Shown piece after piece: positions 33,711 to 45,379 of a stretch of 64,000 bases of DNA. Numbering within the stretch: position 1 is the stretch's first letter; each line of letters opens with the position of its first letter. Made by a program: the position numbers and the translations under genes. This DNA is from Chamaecrista fasciculata (lineage: Eukaryota; Streptophyta; Magnoliopsida; Fabales; Fabaceae): the NCBI GenBank assembly GCA_003254925.1, contig QANZ01013640.1:38303-102302 (forward strand), written 5' to 3'. A model generated the notes under the pieces. The model saw nothing but the letters and a program-made list of their open reading frames with translations, searched no databases and was not told the origin of the DNA.

Positions 33711-36049
33711 CGTCGATTTTTGACGATGTACATCTTTTTTATAATTTATTTACTTAAAAGAGAAAAATTATTTTAAAATTCTTAATATACAATTTATTTA
33801 CGTTTAAATGTCGATGATTCGAATAGAATATTTTTCTAAAATTATTATGTATAACTTTTCCTATCATCATATGCTAACAAAATCATCATTAAGAAACTTT
33901 TTTATTGTAATTATGATATAAGATTTTGTATTATAAAAATTGAATATAAAAATTTGTGTATCACTGATCATGATAAAATTATAATATCTCAAATATTATG
34001 TTTATCAGAAATATTAAATATATAATATGTAGCTTAAACTTTTTTCTATTAATGGATAAAATATAGAAAACGTATAGGATCTTGATATATTTCACACTGT
34101 AGAATTTGTACATGTGGTGTGAGCTGTGTGGAGTATGAGAAAAAAATACCTATTTGAGCTGTGTGTAAAGAGAAATACATAGATTTGACACAACAATTTT
34201 CTAAAACATTTGACAACTTGTAAATATGGCTGATTTACCATATGAAGAATTCTACAGGGAATACTTGGGGGAGGGATAACCCATTTGTTTTTCCTTTTTT
34301 TTTTTTTTTGGTAGGGATCAAAAGGAAAGTGATCAAAACGATACCAACTTTACTATATATTGATATGGAAATAATTAAGCTAATTAACATTTTATACGTT
34401 TACGTGTTTAACAAAGATATCAGGCCCAAAAAAAAACTGTTTAACAAAGATAACAACAACAACATATACAACTCAAATTAGTCTCTTTCGGACATTTCTT
34501 TTTTCTCTTTCATCCTTTATATTTGTTTATTATCAGTTTAAGTCCCTTTATATAATTTTTAAATAATTAATCAATGAAGTGATGGATAATGCTAATTTAA
34601 AACATGACATGTTTATATGATTACCAATTTACCATATGTTGATATTGATCACAAGTATTTTTTTTAGATTTTATATAAATTTTTTTTGTTAATCTAAAAA
34701 AAATTACTTATGTGTCCATTAAACTATTAGTTTGTCAATAAATATTGTCATTTGTCATGTTTGGGATCACAGCCTGGACAGTGTGTTATTTGAACTGCAT
34801 AATTTCAAATTAAAGCACATACATATATTGACATTGAGAACAAAATTATTTGAGAGAATAAATAAAAATAAATTATGAAGGGTCAATTTAAAAAATACTA
34901 ATATATAAATGATCCAAATGAGACTTTAATCATAAAGATTATACAGGTTAGAATATCAAACTTAGGTGTAAGTGTAACCGTAGTATTATATCCTAATAAA
35001 TCTGCAAACTAACGAAATATTAGTAATATTGGTAATTAAATGGAAAAATCTTGTGTTCCTACATTGACCATATTTTTATAGTTAATTATATAATATAAGA
35101 GGCAATGTATCCAATGAATCCGTCTCTTGGACAGTAAATTAAGTTTTATTCGCAATATCTCCACTCATACAAGGTTGGGAATGTTGTGAAGGAAGGGAGA
35201 TCCATCCCTCCTTACTCGGGAACAGTCCTAGGGTATAACTTGGTAGGATTGAAGCGAAGGCTCTGTCGTGTTTACTCACGATCACTTTAAGTAAGCAAGG
35301 TAAAAACTTATCTTTAGTAAATATATAGTCTTGTTCTATTGAGCTCAAATCCCGTCATCTCCTAGCCTTATTAGTAAATAGGGATTATTATGAAATGAAG
35401 TAAATTAGCTAAGAACCAAATTGTTATTTTGGCCTACATGCATGTCATATTCTTCACATTTTCTCTTCAATTCTCACGTTATATGATGAATAAGTGAGAC
35501 ATTATGAGGCATTGATATACACATTTAAGGCAAATAACTTAAATATGGTCGTTGCAATAGAATAATAATATTAATATCATATAATGCTATAATCAAAGGC
35601 ATGGAGACGTTGGAGAGTAGCAACTCAAAGCTATTTAATCTATATGTAATAATGATATGGCATGGAGCAAGTGTGAGGCGTCTAGATCATAAGTTTCATA
35701 TATATAGGCATAGGCATAGGAGGATAAAGGTAAGGGGAAAGATGAGTGAAGAGAGGCATAAGGCAAAAGGGAGGAGAGAGGAAGATAATTTATATATTAG
35801 AGAGAGACATACGTTGTATGAGAGAAACAACACTTCTCTTTCTTTTTAGTCCGAAATATTAGAGAGAATCAATATTTCTTTTGAGCACATGTATATGAAA
35901 AAGCTCTTAGCTCATATACATCTTGAAAGGATAAACGTAACAGTGCAACAATTGTTACAGGGAAATATAATTAACATGTCATAGTTTCTGAATGAAAAAT
36001 GACGCAATCATTAAGTCATGAGATTCCTTTTGAAGATTGAGATTCCTTA
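33711..36049. other. AT-rich intergenic DNA, no gene seen
   Basis: Short frames only. 35690-35850 is purine-rich (GAGAGGCATAAGGC) with an 82-codon frame lacking any recognisable domain. 35139-35348 is slightly GC-richer but shows no family. Confidence 0.5.
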
Positions 36050-36435
36050 AGTGCATAATTCATACGTTAAATACCACTTATTTAATTATTTAGGATCACT
36101 TAGAGTTTGAGATTTGAGAATGTTTCAATAGTTTATGTTTTATGGAAGCTTCACATGTAATACAAATATTTGGGTCTGAGTCAATTTTAGACCGACTTAA
36201 TTGTATTTGTTGGTCCGGTTCGATTAGTTTAGGTAACTAGGATGCCAAAGTGACATTTAATGGTATCATGTAAGCATTTAACGTTCACGTCATCAAATAA
36301 TTGAACGAATTCTAAATGAGGGACTAAATAGTTGACAATTATGATAAATGAGAGACTAAGTAATCTATTTCAATAAATGAGAAACCAAATCGCTGACTCT
36401 TTAATAAAAGAAGGACCAAATAGTAAGTTTCCTCA
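36050..36435. repeat. Dispersed repeat, copy B
   Basis: Homologous to 28350-28740 in the same orientation, ending in CAAATAGTAAGTTTCC. Confidence 0.75.
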
Positions 36436-36554
36436 ATCTTTTCTCTCGAGACATAGCTAGATAAGTGTCTATCTTTATTAACAAAGATGAGAGAAAGTAA
36501 AAGAACTCCCAAAGTCTCCGCTCTTTATATTTTCTCTAAATATCAGATGGTATA

Positions 36555-37405
36555 TTAATCAAAGTGTGAAGAGGCATTTCCCTTACAAAATGCATATTAA
36601 ATGAAATTCTTAAGGTTACGTTTTGTAGTAGAAGAGAAGAAACGAGAGAACTCACTAGCATGTCTTCCATATTTAAACGTTGATGCCTCTATTAAAACAA
36701 TCAAAGTGATATATTCGAAATTTGATTAATTTCCCATTAATCCTCCACTCTGATTTATCATTACCCAAATTCTTCAGACAATTGCAGCATATGACAATCC
36801 CCTACTCCTCCTCTCTTCCCTTTCTTTCCTTTATACTTGATCCAAATGTACTATAAGAATGCCAACAAAAATTGGTCCAATTGATAAGATCATGAGTTCG
36901 ATTCTTGCTGCTAATGTAAAAGACCCGTTGGTACACGATTTGTAAGTACCTCTTCAAGTTCTGGAGGCATGCCCTGACTTCGTTGAGCTCCGGAGGCCTA
37001 ACTCACTTAAACTTTTTTATTTTAAAAAAAAAACATACTACAAAGAACTCAAATTTTTCTCCTTAATTTCAAACTCTAATAACTAATTAATACATTGATT
37101 TCTTTAGCAGGAGAGGAGAAGGAAAAGAAAAGTTGATTTCAGCAATATTGAAGACCAAATTAATATTTTGCCTTTAATCAAAGTGTGAAGAGGCATTTCC
37201 CTTCATGTGCCAAGAGTAAACCTGAAGATCTAGAACATGCATATTAAATGAAATCCTCAAGGTTACTATCATCTCTTCCATATTTGAATGTTGATGCCTC
37301 TTTTAAAATAATCAAAGTGATATATTCAAAATTTGATTAATTTCTCATAAACCTCAGTTATCTTACACTCTGATTTATAATTACCCAAATTCTTCAAACA
37401 ATGGC
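36555..37405. repeat. Direct duplication, two copies about 620 bp apart
   Basis: 36555-36790 and 37177-37405 share ATCAAAGTGTGAAGAGGCAT, AACGTTGATGCCTCT-like and AATTTGATTAATTT words. The SINE at 36870 lies between them. Confidence 0.7.
36870..37033 (+). mobile_element. tRNA-derived SINE
   Basis: The head has a box A-like TTGGTCCAATTGATAAGATC and a box B-like GAGTTCGATTCTT. The body shares TCTGGAGGCAT and CTCCGGAGG with the SINE at 38745, and it ends in poly(A) at 37024-37033. Weakly similar flanks (TACTATAAGAA, TACTACAAAGAA) may be an aged target duplication. Confidence 0.7.
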
Positions 37406-37492
37406 ATAATATGACAATCCGCTACTCCTCTCTTCCCTTTCTTTCAATCTTTTCTCCTTAATTTCAAACTCTAACTAACTAAGATTGTGCAA

Positions 37493-37613
37493 TAGAAAGT
37501 GAGATAGTTTTAGCTACCTAATTTGTGATCATTGGATCTAACTGCAAATCTCAACACGAGAAAGGCAGATCTAATGTTCACAAATTGGGTAGCTAAAACT
37601 ATCCCACTTCTCA
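37493..37613. other. Long hairpin downstream of PSBY
   Basis: Arms at about 37493-37539 and 37567-37613 pair with four mismatches over the core 40 bases (GATAGTTTTAGCTACC against GGTAGCTAAAACTATC), with a loop of about 27 bases. The size fits a miRNA-like precursor or a tiny MITE. It may lie in or just beyond the PSBY 3' UTR. Confidence 0.6.
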
Positions 37614-37802
37614 TAGATTCTTTCATATGTTGATTTTCTTGGAGGAGAGAAGGAAAAGAAGAGTTGATTTCAGCATTGAGCACATGATGGTACATTACAA
37701 TACAAGACACAAGGATTAGAGACAGGAAACTGTATAATTTATACATAACACAAAAACAAAAATTTCCGCTATTCATTCATTCATTCATATTCATCATCAT
37801 CA

Positions 37803-38399
37803 TCATTCTGACCTCATCCTATTGAGCTGGTTCAAAGCAGGCTGCAAAATATTATACAGCACCCACAGAATCGCCGGCGCCACCACAAGCAGCAATAATT
37901 GCCCCCTATTATCGCTCGCCGCCTCCGCAATCGCCGCCACTTCCGCCGCCGCTGATGCCTCCGGCGTAAACCCTAAAATCCCCAATCCTCCTAACCCTAA
38001 CCCTAACCCTACAATCACTCCCTTCGTGCTTCGCATCCTGTTGATTTGGTTCAACGCCGGCTGCAAAATGTTGAACAGAACCCATCCGATCGCCGGAATC
38101 AATGGTAGCAACAAAGCTAGCCCTCTGTTATCCCCTCCTTCCGCCGCCGCCGCTATATCCGCTATCTGCTGCGCCGCCATCGCCGCATCGGCGCCGCTCA
38201 GCGCGGCGAAAACTGCTCCGGCGACGGCGGTTGCCGCCGCCGGAGATGAAAGGTTTGTTGTTGTGGCGGTTAGGCCGTTGGGGAGGTTCTGGAGAGAGAG
38301 GAGAGAGGTGGTTGTTGGTTTGGGGATTTGCTTTGGGAGTTTCGGTGAGGTGAAGAATTTGGCGTTGATCATGGCCATTGTTGATATTGTTGCTGCCAT
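37803..38399 (-). CDS. PSBY: Photosystem II PsbY polyprotein, chloroplast precursor
   Basis: A single-exon 198-residue precursor. The transit peptide is Ser/Thr/Pro-rich (MAATISTMAMINAKFF onward). Two homologous single-span units follow: LALLLPLIPAIGWVLFN then ILQPALNQINRMRS, and LLLLVVAPAILWVLYN then ILQPALNQLNRMRSE. They are linked by a Gly-rich hydrophobic segment (GVIVGLGLGLGGLGILGF) ending in ASAAAE. Plant psbY is known to encode such a polyprotein, processed into two small thylakoid PsbY subunits near cytochrome b559. AMAAQQ and ASAAAE look like thylakoidal cleavage sites. An in-frame upstream ATG at 38468 exists, but the start at 38399 matches the family N-terminus. Confidence 0.95.
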   Translation of the reverse strand: MAATISTMAMINAKFFTSPKLPKQIPKPTTTSLLSLQNLPNGLTATTTNLSSPAAATAVAGAVFAALSGADAAMAAQQIADIAAAAEGGDNRGLALLLPLIPAIGWVLFNILQPALNQINRMRSTKGVIVGLGLGLGGLGILGFTPEASAAAEVAAIAEAASDNRGQLLLLVVAPAILWVLYNILQPALNQLNRMRSE

Positions 38400-38744
38400 T
38401 GATGGGTACTGAAAAAAGCTTCGTGCTCTGTGAAGACGAAGACGAAGATGAAGATGATGGGGTTTCAAGTTTTGAAAGGTTATGGATGCAATTGAAGAGG
38501 AATGAATATAGAGATTGACTGATTTTGGTAATAGGTGGATGGAGTGTGGAAATTGAGAACCAATGGAATTGTGAATTGAGGATTCTTTTCTTATCCGAAG
38601 AGTGTGATTTGTGAGATTTCGACCTCATGTTCTATACCCCACAACCTACTTTCTTATCACTTGGCTAGTTGGCTGTACTAGTTTTCTGCATCATGCTTCG
38701 TGAACTGCATGCCGTTTTTGCTTTAAACGACATGTCGTGAAGTT

Positions 38745-38940
38745 TTTTTTTTGGTTACAAAAGTTGAAATGAGTTGGGTCCGGAGGGCTCACCAAGGCCA
38801 TATGCCTCCAGACTCTGTGAGCGCTTATAGAGGTACTTACAGATCACCTACCAATAAGGTCACATCGGCACCGAGATTCAAACTCACAACTTTGAGTTAT
38901 GAGTTGACTCCTTACCAACTAGATCAACCTTTGTTAACAA
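38745..38940 (-). mobile_element. Full-length tRNA-derived SINE with 14 bp TSD
   Basis: Read on the minus strand: tRNA-like head with box A (TCTAGTTGGTAAGG) and box B (GAGTTTGAATCTCGG), body with TCTGGAGGCATATGG, and a poly(A) tail at 38745-38752. The flanks CATGTCGTGAAGTT (38731-38744) and CATATCGTGAAGTT (38941-38954) differ by one base. Confidence 0.85.
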
Positions 38941-39424
38941 CATATCGTGAAGTTGAATGAGAAAGGATTGGATACGTGTATGTGTTTTGATAAAATTAAT
39001 ATTACTTATTAACACTTTTTTCAATCAATTTTAGTGACACTTATAGCGGACCATTAAAGTTTATATTTTATTTTACACAACATTCTTTAACGAATGTGAC
39101 TTTAGAATATGGATTCTTTATAGTGCATTTCTTGTGGTTTAAAGAGAGAAAGAAATAGTTAAAGAGAGAAGTGTAAATTTCATTGACATCTTTTCTCTCT
39201 AACTCTTCCTTCCTCTCTCAACATTGCATGAAATGCACATTACATGACACAGGTGATTCATTCTCGTGTAGAGTATAATCATATATTTCTTGTAAATTTT
39301 TTTATGTTTTTAGTATAATAACAATAATTGTAAAGACATAGGTGATTGTCACTAAGAGTGTTTGTGAATAAGATTATTATATGTGATACTAGAGTATTGG
39401 TAGACTAGGTCACCAAAGACTTTT

Positions 39425-40134
39425 GGCTCCGTTTGGTATTATTTACAGTCCCGTAAAGTAAAGTTGTTTACGCGTGGAAAGGGAAAATGACATGGTGAAT
39501 GAACGGGATATGTTTGGTTTGGAAAAGAAAATGTGAGGGAAAGTGAAGTAGAAAAATATGTAAAAGTATTAAAATGCCCTTGTATTATCTGTGCACTCTC
39601 ATACCAAAACCCTTTCATCCGACCATTTTCATCGGATCTCTCGCGCACGAAGCACCAACGTCGGATGTCAGCTGTCGAAGCACCACGGTGGAACAAATTA
39701 GATCAAGAATAAATCAGATCAAGAATAAACGGAACAAACCTGTCTCCACGGTGGAACCGATGATTCAAATCGTTGAACGTCTCTAATGTATGCACCGCTG
39801 CTGCTGTGACGTCTCTAATCGGACGAACCGCTGTTGTGACCGGTGATGACCGTCGACTGTGTTCGAGATGCGAGAAGGGAGAAGATAGAACAAAAGAGAA
39901 GAAGTTTTCAGTCTTCACGGTCAAAAATGAGAGAGGGGCAAAATTGACATTTCAACCGACATTCCCTCGGTAAAGCTGAAAACCCGAGGCTCTGTGATGT
40001 AATTTATTTTGCACTGTTCAATTGCAATGTAGTGGGCTTTACGTTGCATCACCAACAATACCAAACAATAGAGTTTTTTGGACTCTGTGCCATTCTACAA
40101 TGTATAAGGGAATGCCAACGTACCAAACGGAGCC
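39425..40134. mobile_element. TIR element with GGCTCCGTTTGGTA ends
   Basis: A 710 bp element whose left end GGCTCCGTTTGGTA is exactly inverted at its right end (TACCAAACGGAGCC). The inner region 39590-39960 is GC-richer (GAAGCACCAACGTCGGATG) and may be captured host DNA. No clear target duplication, so the superfamily is open. Confidence 0.7.
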
Positions 40135-41349
40135 TTTATGAATAGATTCATGAAAATATGACATGATTGGATCTTTATTTAATGTCTCCATTTTCTTCTC
40201 AAAAGATCAAAGGCTAATTATGGATCGCTTGGATAATCATCATTTGATATTAAGAATCTTGATATTCATCTTCTCCAATCATATTTTTTATCCCTTCATC
40301 TGTTAGCTTATAGTAATCAAGAAGAGCTTCTTTAGAGGGAGCTTTCTATTGATGATGGTCATGGTTGATCAATCAGGAATGGTCTTGTGTTGTGATTTGT
40401 CGTCACTAGTTCAACAAAAATAAACTCTTTTAAGAGTGGCCCAATGGATGTATATTAAATTGATTTGTGAAAATCATAATTATTTAACTAACATCAATTA
40501 AATTTCAAACTTGTAGAAATTTGTTGCATGTCCTGTTTAATGTCCTGTTTAAGAGAATTAGTTGTTAATAAATTATTCAGACATATTCCAATTTTATGAA
40601 ATCATAGACTTGTAACCATATGGTGTGTTGACATTCCATGCATTAAGAGAGATGATTTTATCTCTTAATTTGTTTCTCCGGTACTCAAGGGACTCTAGTT
40701 CTACCATTATAGAAGAGTCCAAGAATTTTGAATTTTACTCAAGTGTTTAATTTAGAATTTGTAGTTTTAGTTTTTTTCCTTTCTAACAATTTTTTTTAGC
40801 AGTAGTTTTATGCATATTGCAAAAGTAGGGTTAATCTTAAATATAGATGTCACAAAGTATCAATTTGTCAAAATATTGAATACTTTCTATCATAGATGCT
40901 CATATATCTAATGTTAGAACAAAATCTTTTATAAAAAGAAGACTAGAACTAGGAAGAGATCTAGAGAAAATCACCAGGAAGAGATCTAGAGAAAATCACC
41001 ATTAAACTTGAGAGCCAGAATATCTTACTTATTTAATTGAAAAACTAAAAAAATGAAATAAAATGTAAGGAGGAATTACAAAACCCTCAATTTAAAGAGT
41101 TTGAAAAAAAATAAGTATTTGAATGGCTCAAGATGGTTTGCAAGCTATCCTTACATCCTATCCCACCTCACTCTACTTATTAATTAAACTTTATAATCAA
41201 TGGTTTATCCTACACTACTCCTAAATTATTATCCCAATCAAGTCCTTAGTAAAATTGATTTTGAAGTTTAAAAGATTAATTATTAAACTTTCATATCATT
41301 ATTGATTATTTTAGTTAAAAAAATATGTATGTACCAAATTTAAGTATTA
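40135..41349. other. Intergenic DNA with a short tandem duplication
   Basis: Two copies of a 25 bp unit (AGGAAGAGATCTAGAGAAAA plus 5 bases) lie side by side at about 40953-41001. No gene recognised. Confidence 0.55.
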
Positions 41350-41358
41350 AAGATTAAA

Positions 41359-41792
41359 GGGTAAATTACACTTTGATACCCTGTGTTGTGGTTTGACCCT
41401 ATTTCATTTTAGTACCCTGTTATTTGAAACTTGACACTTTAGTATCCTGTGGTATTTTCTATTAACACTTTGGTACCCTTTGGAGTTATTTTGCAATTTT
41501 AACCATAATAAATTTTTCAAAAATTACATATTGACCCCAAAATATTTTAAAAAATTACAAATAGGTCCCTGACTACATATTATCTAGGGACTAAAATGAA
41601 AACTTTAAAAAAATTTAGGGGTCAATATGTAATTTTTTCAAAATTTATTATGGTTAAAATTACAAAATAACCCCAGAGGGTACCAAAGTGTTAATGAAGA
41701 ATACCACAGGGTACCAAAGTTTCAGGTTTCAAACCACAGGGTATCAAAGTGAAATAGGGTCAAACCACAGGATATCAAAGTGTAATTTATCC
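41359..41792. mobile_element. Fold-back MITE, 9 bp TSD
   Basis: 434 bp. The left end GGGTAAATTACACTTTGATA is mirrored by the right end (TATCAAAGTGTAATTTATCC). Exact AAGATTAAA at 41350-41358 and 41793-41801. Confidence 0.85.
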
Positions 41793-41802
41793 AAGATTAA
41801 AA

Positions 41803-42304
41803 CTTATAAATTTACAAGATATAAAGATTCTTTTTAAAAAAATAAATTTAAAAATCTAAACAAATTGTAAACATCAAATGATTAATTTTCCTTGCACTAA
41901 GATTTGATGATGTGGTTGATTTGGACTTTGGAGATTGGACCTACGTTATTTTTTCCCCCTCGCCCTCTACACTAGGCTTTAAGCCCAAATCATTTTCTGG
42001 TTCACCAATATTTGAGAAGGAAAGAAAGAAAGAAGTTTAATCACGTGACGTAAACCAAATAGAATATGAAAAAATGTGATAGTACTTCCCTCATGGTCAG
42101 TCATATGTTACATTGCATTTGGACCTAAAAGTATCAGTAAGTTAAACATGGAAATTGATTAAGCAAAGTTTGATAAACTTTCAGGCCAAAAAAAAAAGTT
42201 TGATAAACTTATGTAGTTGACTTGTAGATCCAACTGACCTAAAAGGCTAAAATGCACTCCTTTTCAATAAAAGTCACTATTTTTTTACAATTGTATAATA
42301 TGTT

Positions 42305-42333
<29 letters not shown>
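41803..42333. other. AT-rich intergenic DNA with (TA)n
   Basis: A TA dinucleotide run at about 42309-42339. No gene. Confidence 0.5.
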
Positions 42334-42342
<9 letters not shown>

Positions 42343-42860
42343 GGCCAAAACTTCAAATTGGTCCCGTATGTAAGGAGTAGACTTCAAATTGTCCCTTATG
42401 TTTCATTTATTTTAGATTAGTCCTACATGTTTCTATAATTTCTCAAATTAGTCCCAGAATACTAAATGGGGTCATATATATTTTATCTTAAGTTTAAATG
42501 TGACAAATCCGTTGCTACGAGTTTCTTTTGATAAGTACTTTAGGGTCGTCAACAAACGAGATCAAATTAAATTTCGAAAGTGAGTAACTCGTTTCACGGT
42601 CAAACAAGCGAAATTCGTCATATCTCTATCATTTCAAGCCTGAATACAACGAATTTGAAACTATGTATTAACTTTCGAAGAGTATTTTGTCTACTCATTT
42701 GAGATTGTTAGCGAATGAGATTAAATCGCATTTCGAAAGTAGATATGGGACTAATTTGAGGAATTATAGAAATAGGTAAGACTAATATGAAATAAATGAA
42801 TCATAAATGACCAATTTGAAATCTATCTCATACATAAGGGACTGATATAAAATTTTGGCC
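42343..42860. mobile_element. Fold-back MITE, near-perfect 9 bp TSD
   Basis: 518 bp. Ends GGCCAAAACTTCAAATTGG and its inverted counterpart. Flanks TATATAATA (42334-42342) and TATGTAATA (42861-42869) match at 8 of 9 positions, partly within a TA repeat. Confidence 0.7.
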
Positions 42861-42926
42861 TATGTAATATTATAATTTTTCATATAATTTGCCGCTTTAA
42901 ATATAAAAAAAGATTAAATAAAAAAA

Positions 42927-43257
42927 GGGTAAATTGCAGTTTGGTACCCTGTGGTTAGGGGCGGTTCCACTTTGGTACCCTGAAAGAAAAATTTTTGCAG
43001 TTTGGTGCCCCGTGGTTTGATCCGTTAGCGAATTGGTCCCCTGTGCTTTATTTCCGTTAGGATTTAACGGCAAATTGAATTGTGACCATGTTAAAATGTC
43101 AAAAACCTCCCAACAAGTCTTCTTTTATGCGTTTAAGTCCTTTCCCTTTACTAAAAGGGATCAGAACATAAAGAAAATAGAAACTAAAGAGTACATTATG
43201 TAATTTTACTGTTGAGTTGAAATTAATTATAAAAGGGTACCAAACTGCAATTTACCC
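42927..43257. mobile_element. TIR MITE (GGGTAAATTGCAG ends)
   Basis: 331 bp. GGGTAAATTGCAGTTTGGTA is inverted exactly at the right end. Related in its outermost bases to 41359. Target duplication not readable. Confidence 0.7.
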
Positions 43258-43409
43258 TTTATAACAGAAATATATAATTATAGATAGAAGTTTACATATA
43301 TAAATATTATTTTATTATTTAAATAAAATAATTAAATAAAACATATGTATCATAAATAATTATAAAAAGTTACTGATTCTTTCTAATAATTATTTTATTT
43401 GATATATTG

Positions 43410-44280
43410 TAAAAGACTCTTGGCTTAGGTTGGTTAGACCCTCTGTTTGGCCTAAATTCTTTAATCTTGACTTGGAGGATTGGTTTAACATGAATATGAA
43501 GAAAAATTGTGGTGTGTTTGATATCCCCTGGAGAGATATTTTTGCCACGACGTGTTGGTGGTTTTGGAGGTGGAGGAATGAGATGATCTTCCAAGGAAAA
43601 AATGATCTTTCCATCGATCCATTGTTAATCATTATGCACATAACGCGTTTGGCTAAGGAAGTTTTATTGTTATCCGACAATATTGTACTCTGTCCTCCCA
43701 ACATTGTTCTAATTTGACTAACTAGATGACGCCATAGGCAGATTGGTTGAAGGTGAATGTGGATGGGTCTTGCGTCGAGGTTGAAGGATCAAGCGCCGTG
43801 TGGGGGGTGTGGTTCTTGATGCTAATGGCACTTTCATTGCTGGTTTTTCTAATCATTTGGGTTCTTGTGAGGCTCTTGATGCTGAACTTTGGACCATCAT
43901 TAATGGGTTGAAGTTGGCGTGGAAGGTCAAGATTTTGAGAGTTGTCATTGAGACTGACTCATTGTTTGTTGATAATCTTGTGAACAGGGGAACTCATTCT
44001 CTAAATCCTTATTATGCTTTTATTGAACGCATCTACCAGTTACTGGATATGGATTGGGAGGTGAGATTCAATCGTGTTGCTCGGAGTGCCAACAAGGTGG
44101 CAGACTTGCTTGCCAAGCTAGCTCATCGCTTTGATTGCCAATTTCAAGACTTTTGTACGCCACCGCATGCTATTCGAGATCTGCTTAGGGATGAAGCTGA
44201 GTCTATTTCTTTGATGGAGCCGTTGGCTCCGTAGTCTCTTTCTATTTTTGTCCTTTCTTCTTATTTACCAAAAAAAAAAT
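43410..44280 (+). pseudogene. 5'-truncated LINE, 3' end with RNase H-like domain
   Basis: A first frame (43430-43717) carries FATTCWWFWRWRNEMIFQG, typical of the region after the reverse transcriptase in plant L1-type LINEs. A second (43800-44234, with its beginning shifted at 43740-43799: VNVDGSC) is an RNase H-like domain: catalytic-type D in VDGS, E in EALDAEL, D in IETDS, and RSANKVADLLAKLA. Stops and a frameshift separate them. A poly(A) tract at 44271-44279 marks the 3' end. Everything upstream of the C-terminal region is absent, as usual for incomplete reverse transcription. Short AAGTTAC words on both sides might be the target duplication. Confidence 0.8.
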
Positions 44281-44585
44281 TAGTAAGTTACCAACCTTTA
44301 TCCAATATTTTCACAAAAAAAATTAAAATATAATTTAGAAGACTATTAAATTAACTGAAGAAGTGTAACAAGTGTTAAGGACTTGTTTATTCTCACCCAA
44401 ATGTCAAGATTGAGTATAAAACAATATTAAATTTTTAAGCAAATTGTTTTACCTTTCAAGATAACTGCAATATAGCGAAGTAATCTATCACTATTATCAA
44501 GGGTAGATATTTTAAATAACACTTAATTATAAAAAAAAAACCTATTAAAATCTACATTTCTATAATACATTAATAGATAGATATT

Positions 44586-45092
44586 GACTAAAACCTCAAA
44601 TTGGTCTCTTATGTATGAAATAAATTTCAAATTGGTTTATTTTGTTTCATTTGTTTCAAATTGGTCTTACATATTTTCATAATTTCTTAAATTGGTTCCA
44701 AATTTACTTTTAGTTTACGATTTGACTTCATTTGTTAATGGTTTCAACTTTCAACTAAGCGGAGAAATAACTATTCAAGAGTTAGCACATAATTTCGAAC
44801 TCGTCACATTCAAACTTGAAACGAGAGAGACATGAATGTGACGAGTTATCTATTTTTGGGACTCGATTTGACCTTATTTATTCATAGCTCAAGATTACTC
44901 GTTCAAAGAAATACGTAACTTTGGATTCATTGCATTTGAACTTGAATTGAGAAAGATATGACTAGATTCAATATCTTTTAGACCAATTTGAGAAATTATA
45001 AAAACATGTACGACCAATCTGAAACAAATAAATCATAAGGGACCAATTTGAGATCTACCCCATACATAAGGGACCAATTTGAGATTTTTGGC
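44586..45092. mobile_element. Fold-back MITE (family of 42343)
   Basis: Inverted halves with AAAACCTCAAATTGGTCTC at the left and GGGACCAATTTGAGATTTTT at the right. Same internal words (AACTCGTCACATTCAAACTT) as 42343-42860. No clean target duplication. Confidence 0.65.
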
Positions 45093-45379
45093 AATGTATA
45101 TCTATAAAACCAGATTTTTTTGCCATACCGGTAGGTCCATTTCAATATTTTTAAAACCCAGAAACACAGGAAAATCCATTCTTTGCGCTCCAATATATCA
45201 CACAACAAAAGCACCCGAAAAAATTGCAGTGAGTGATTGCTCCATGAAATTGAAAACCCAATCTCCTTTTACTACTATACTCTCTCTTCTTCAGCACTAG
45301 CACCTAACGAAGCTAGGGTTTCATCTTCATCTTCATCTTCATCATCTTCTTGTTCTTCTGATTCTCATCAATCTCACAA

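Noticed and set aside
36870-36920. Possible tRNA gene (box A and B similarity)
   Set aside because: Only the internal promoter boxes are conserved; no cloverleaf is likely. The sequence continues into a SINE body with poly(A).
37822-38412. 196-codon plus-strand open frame over PSBY
   Set aside because: It is the antisense shadow of the GC-rich PSBY coding sequence, rich in Ala/Ser/Pro and with no domain.
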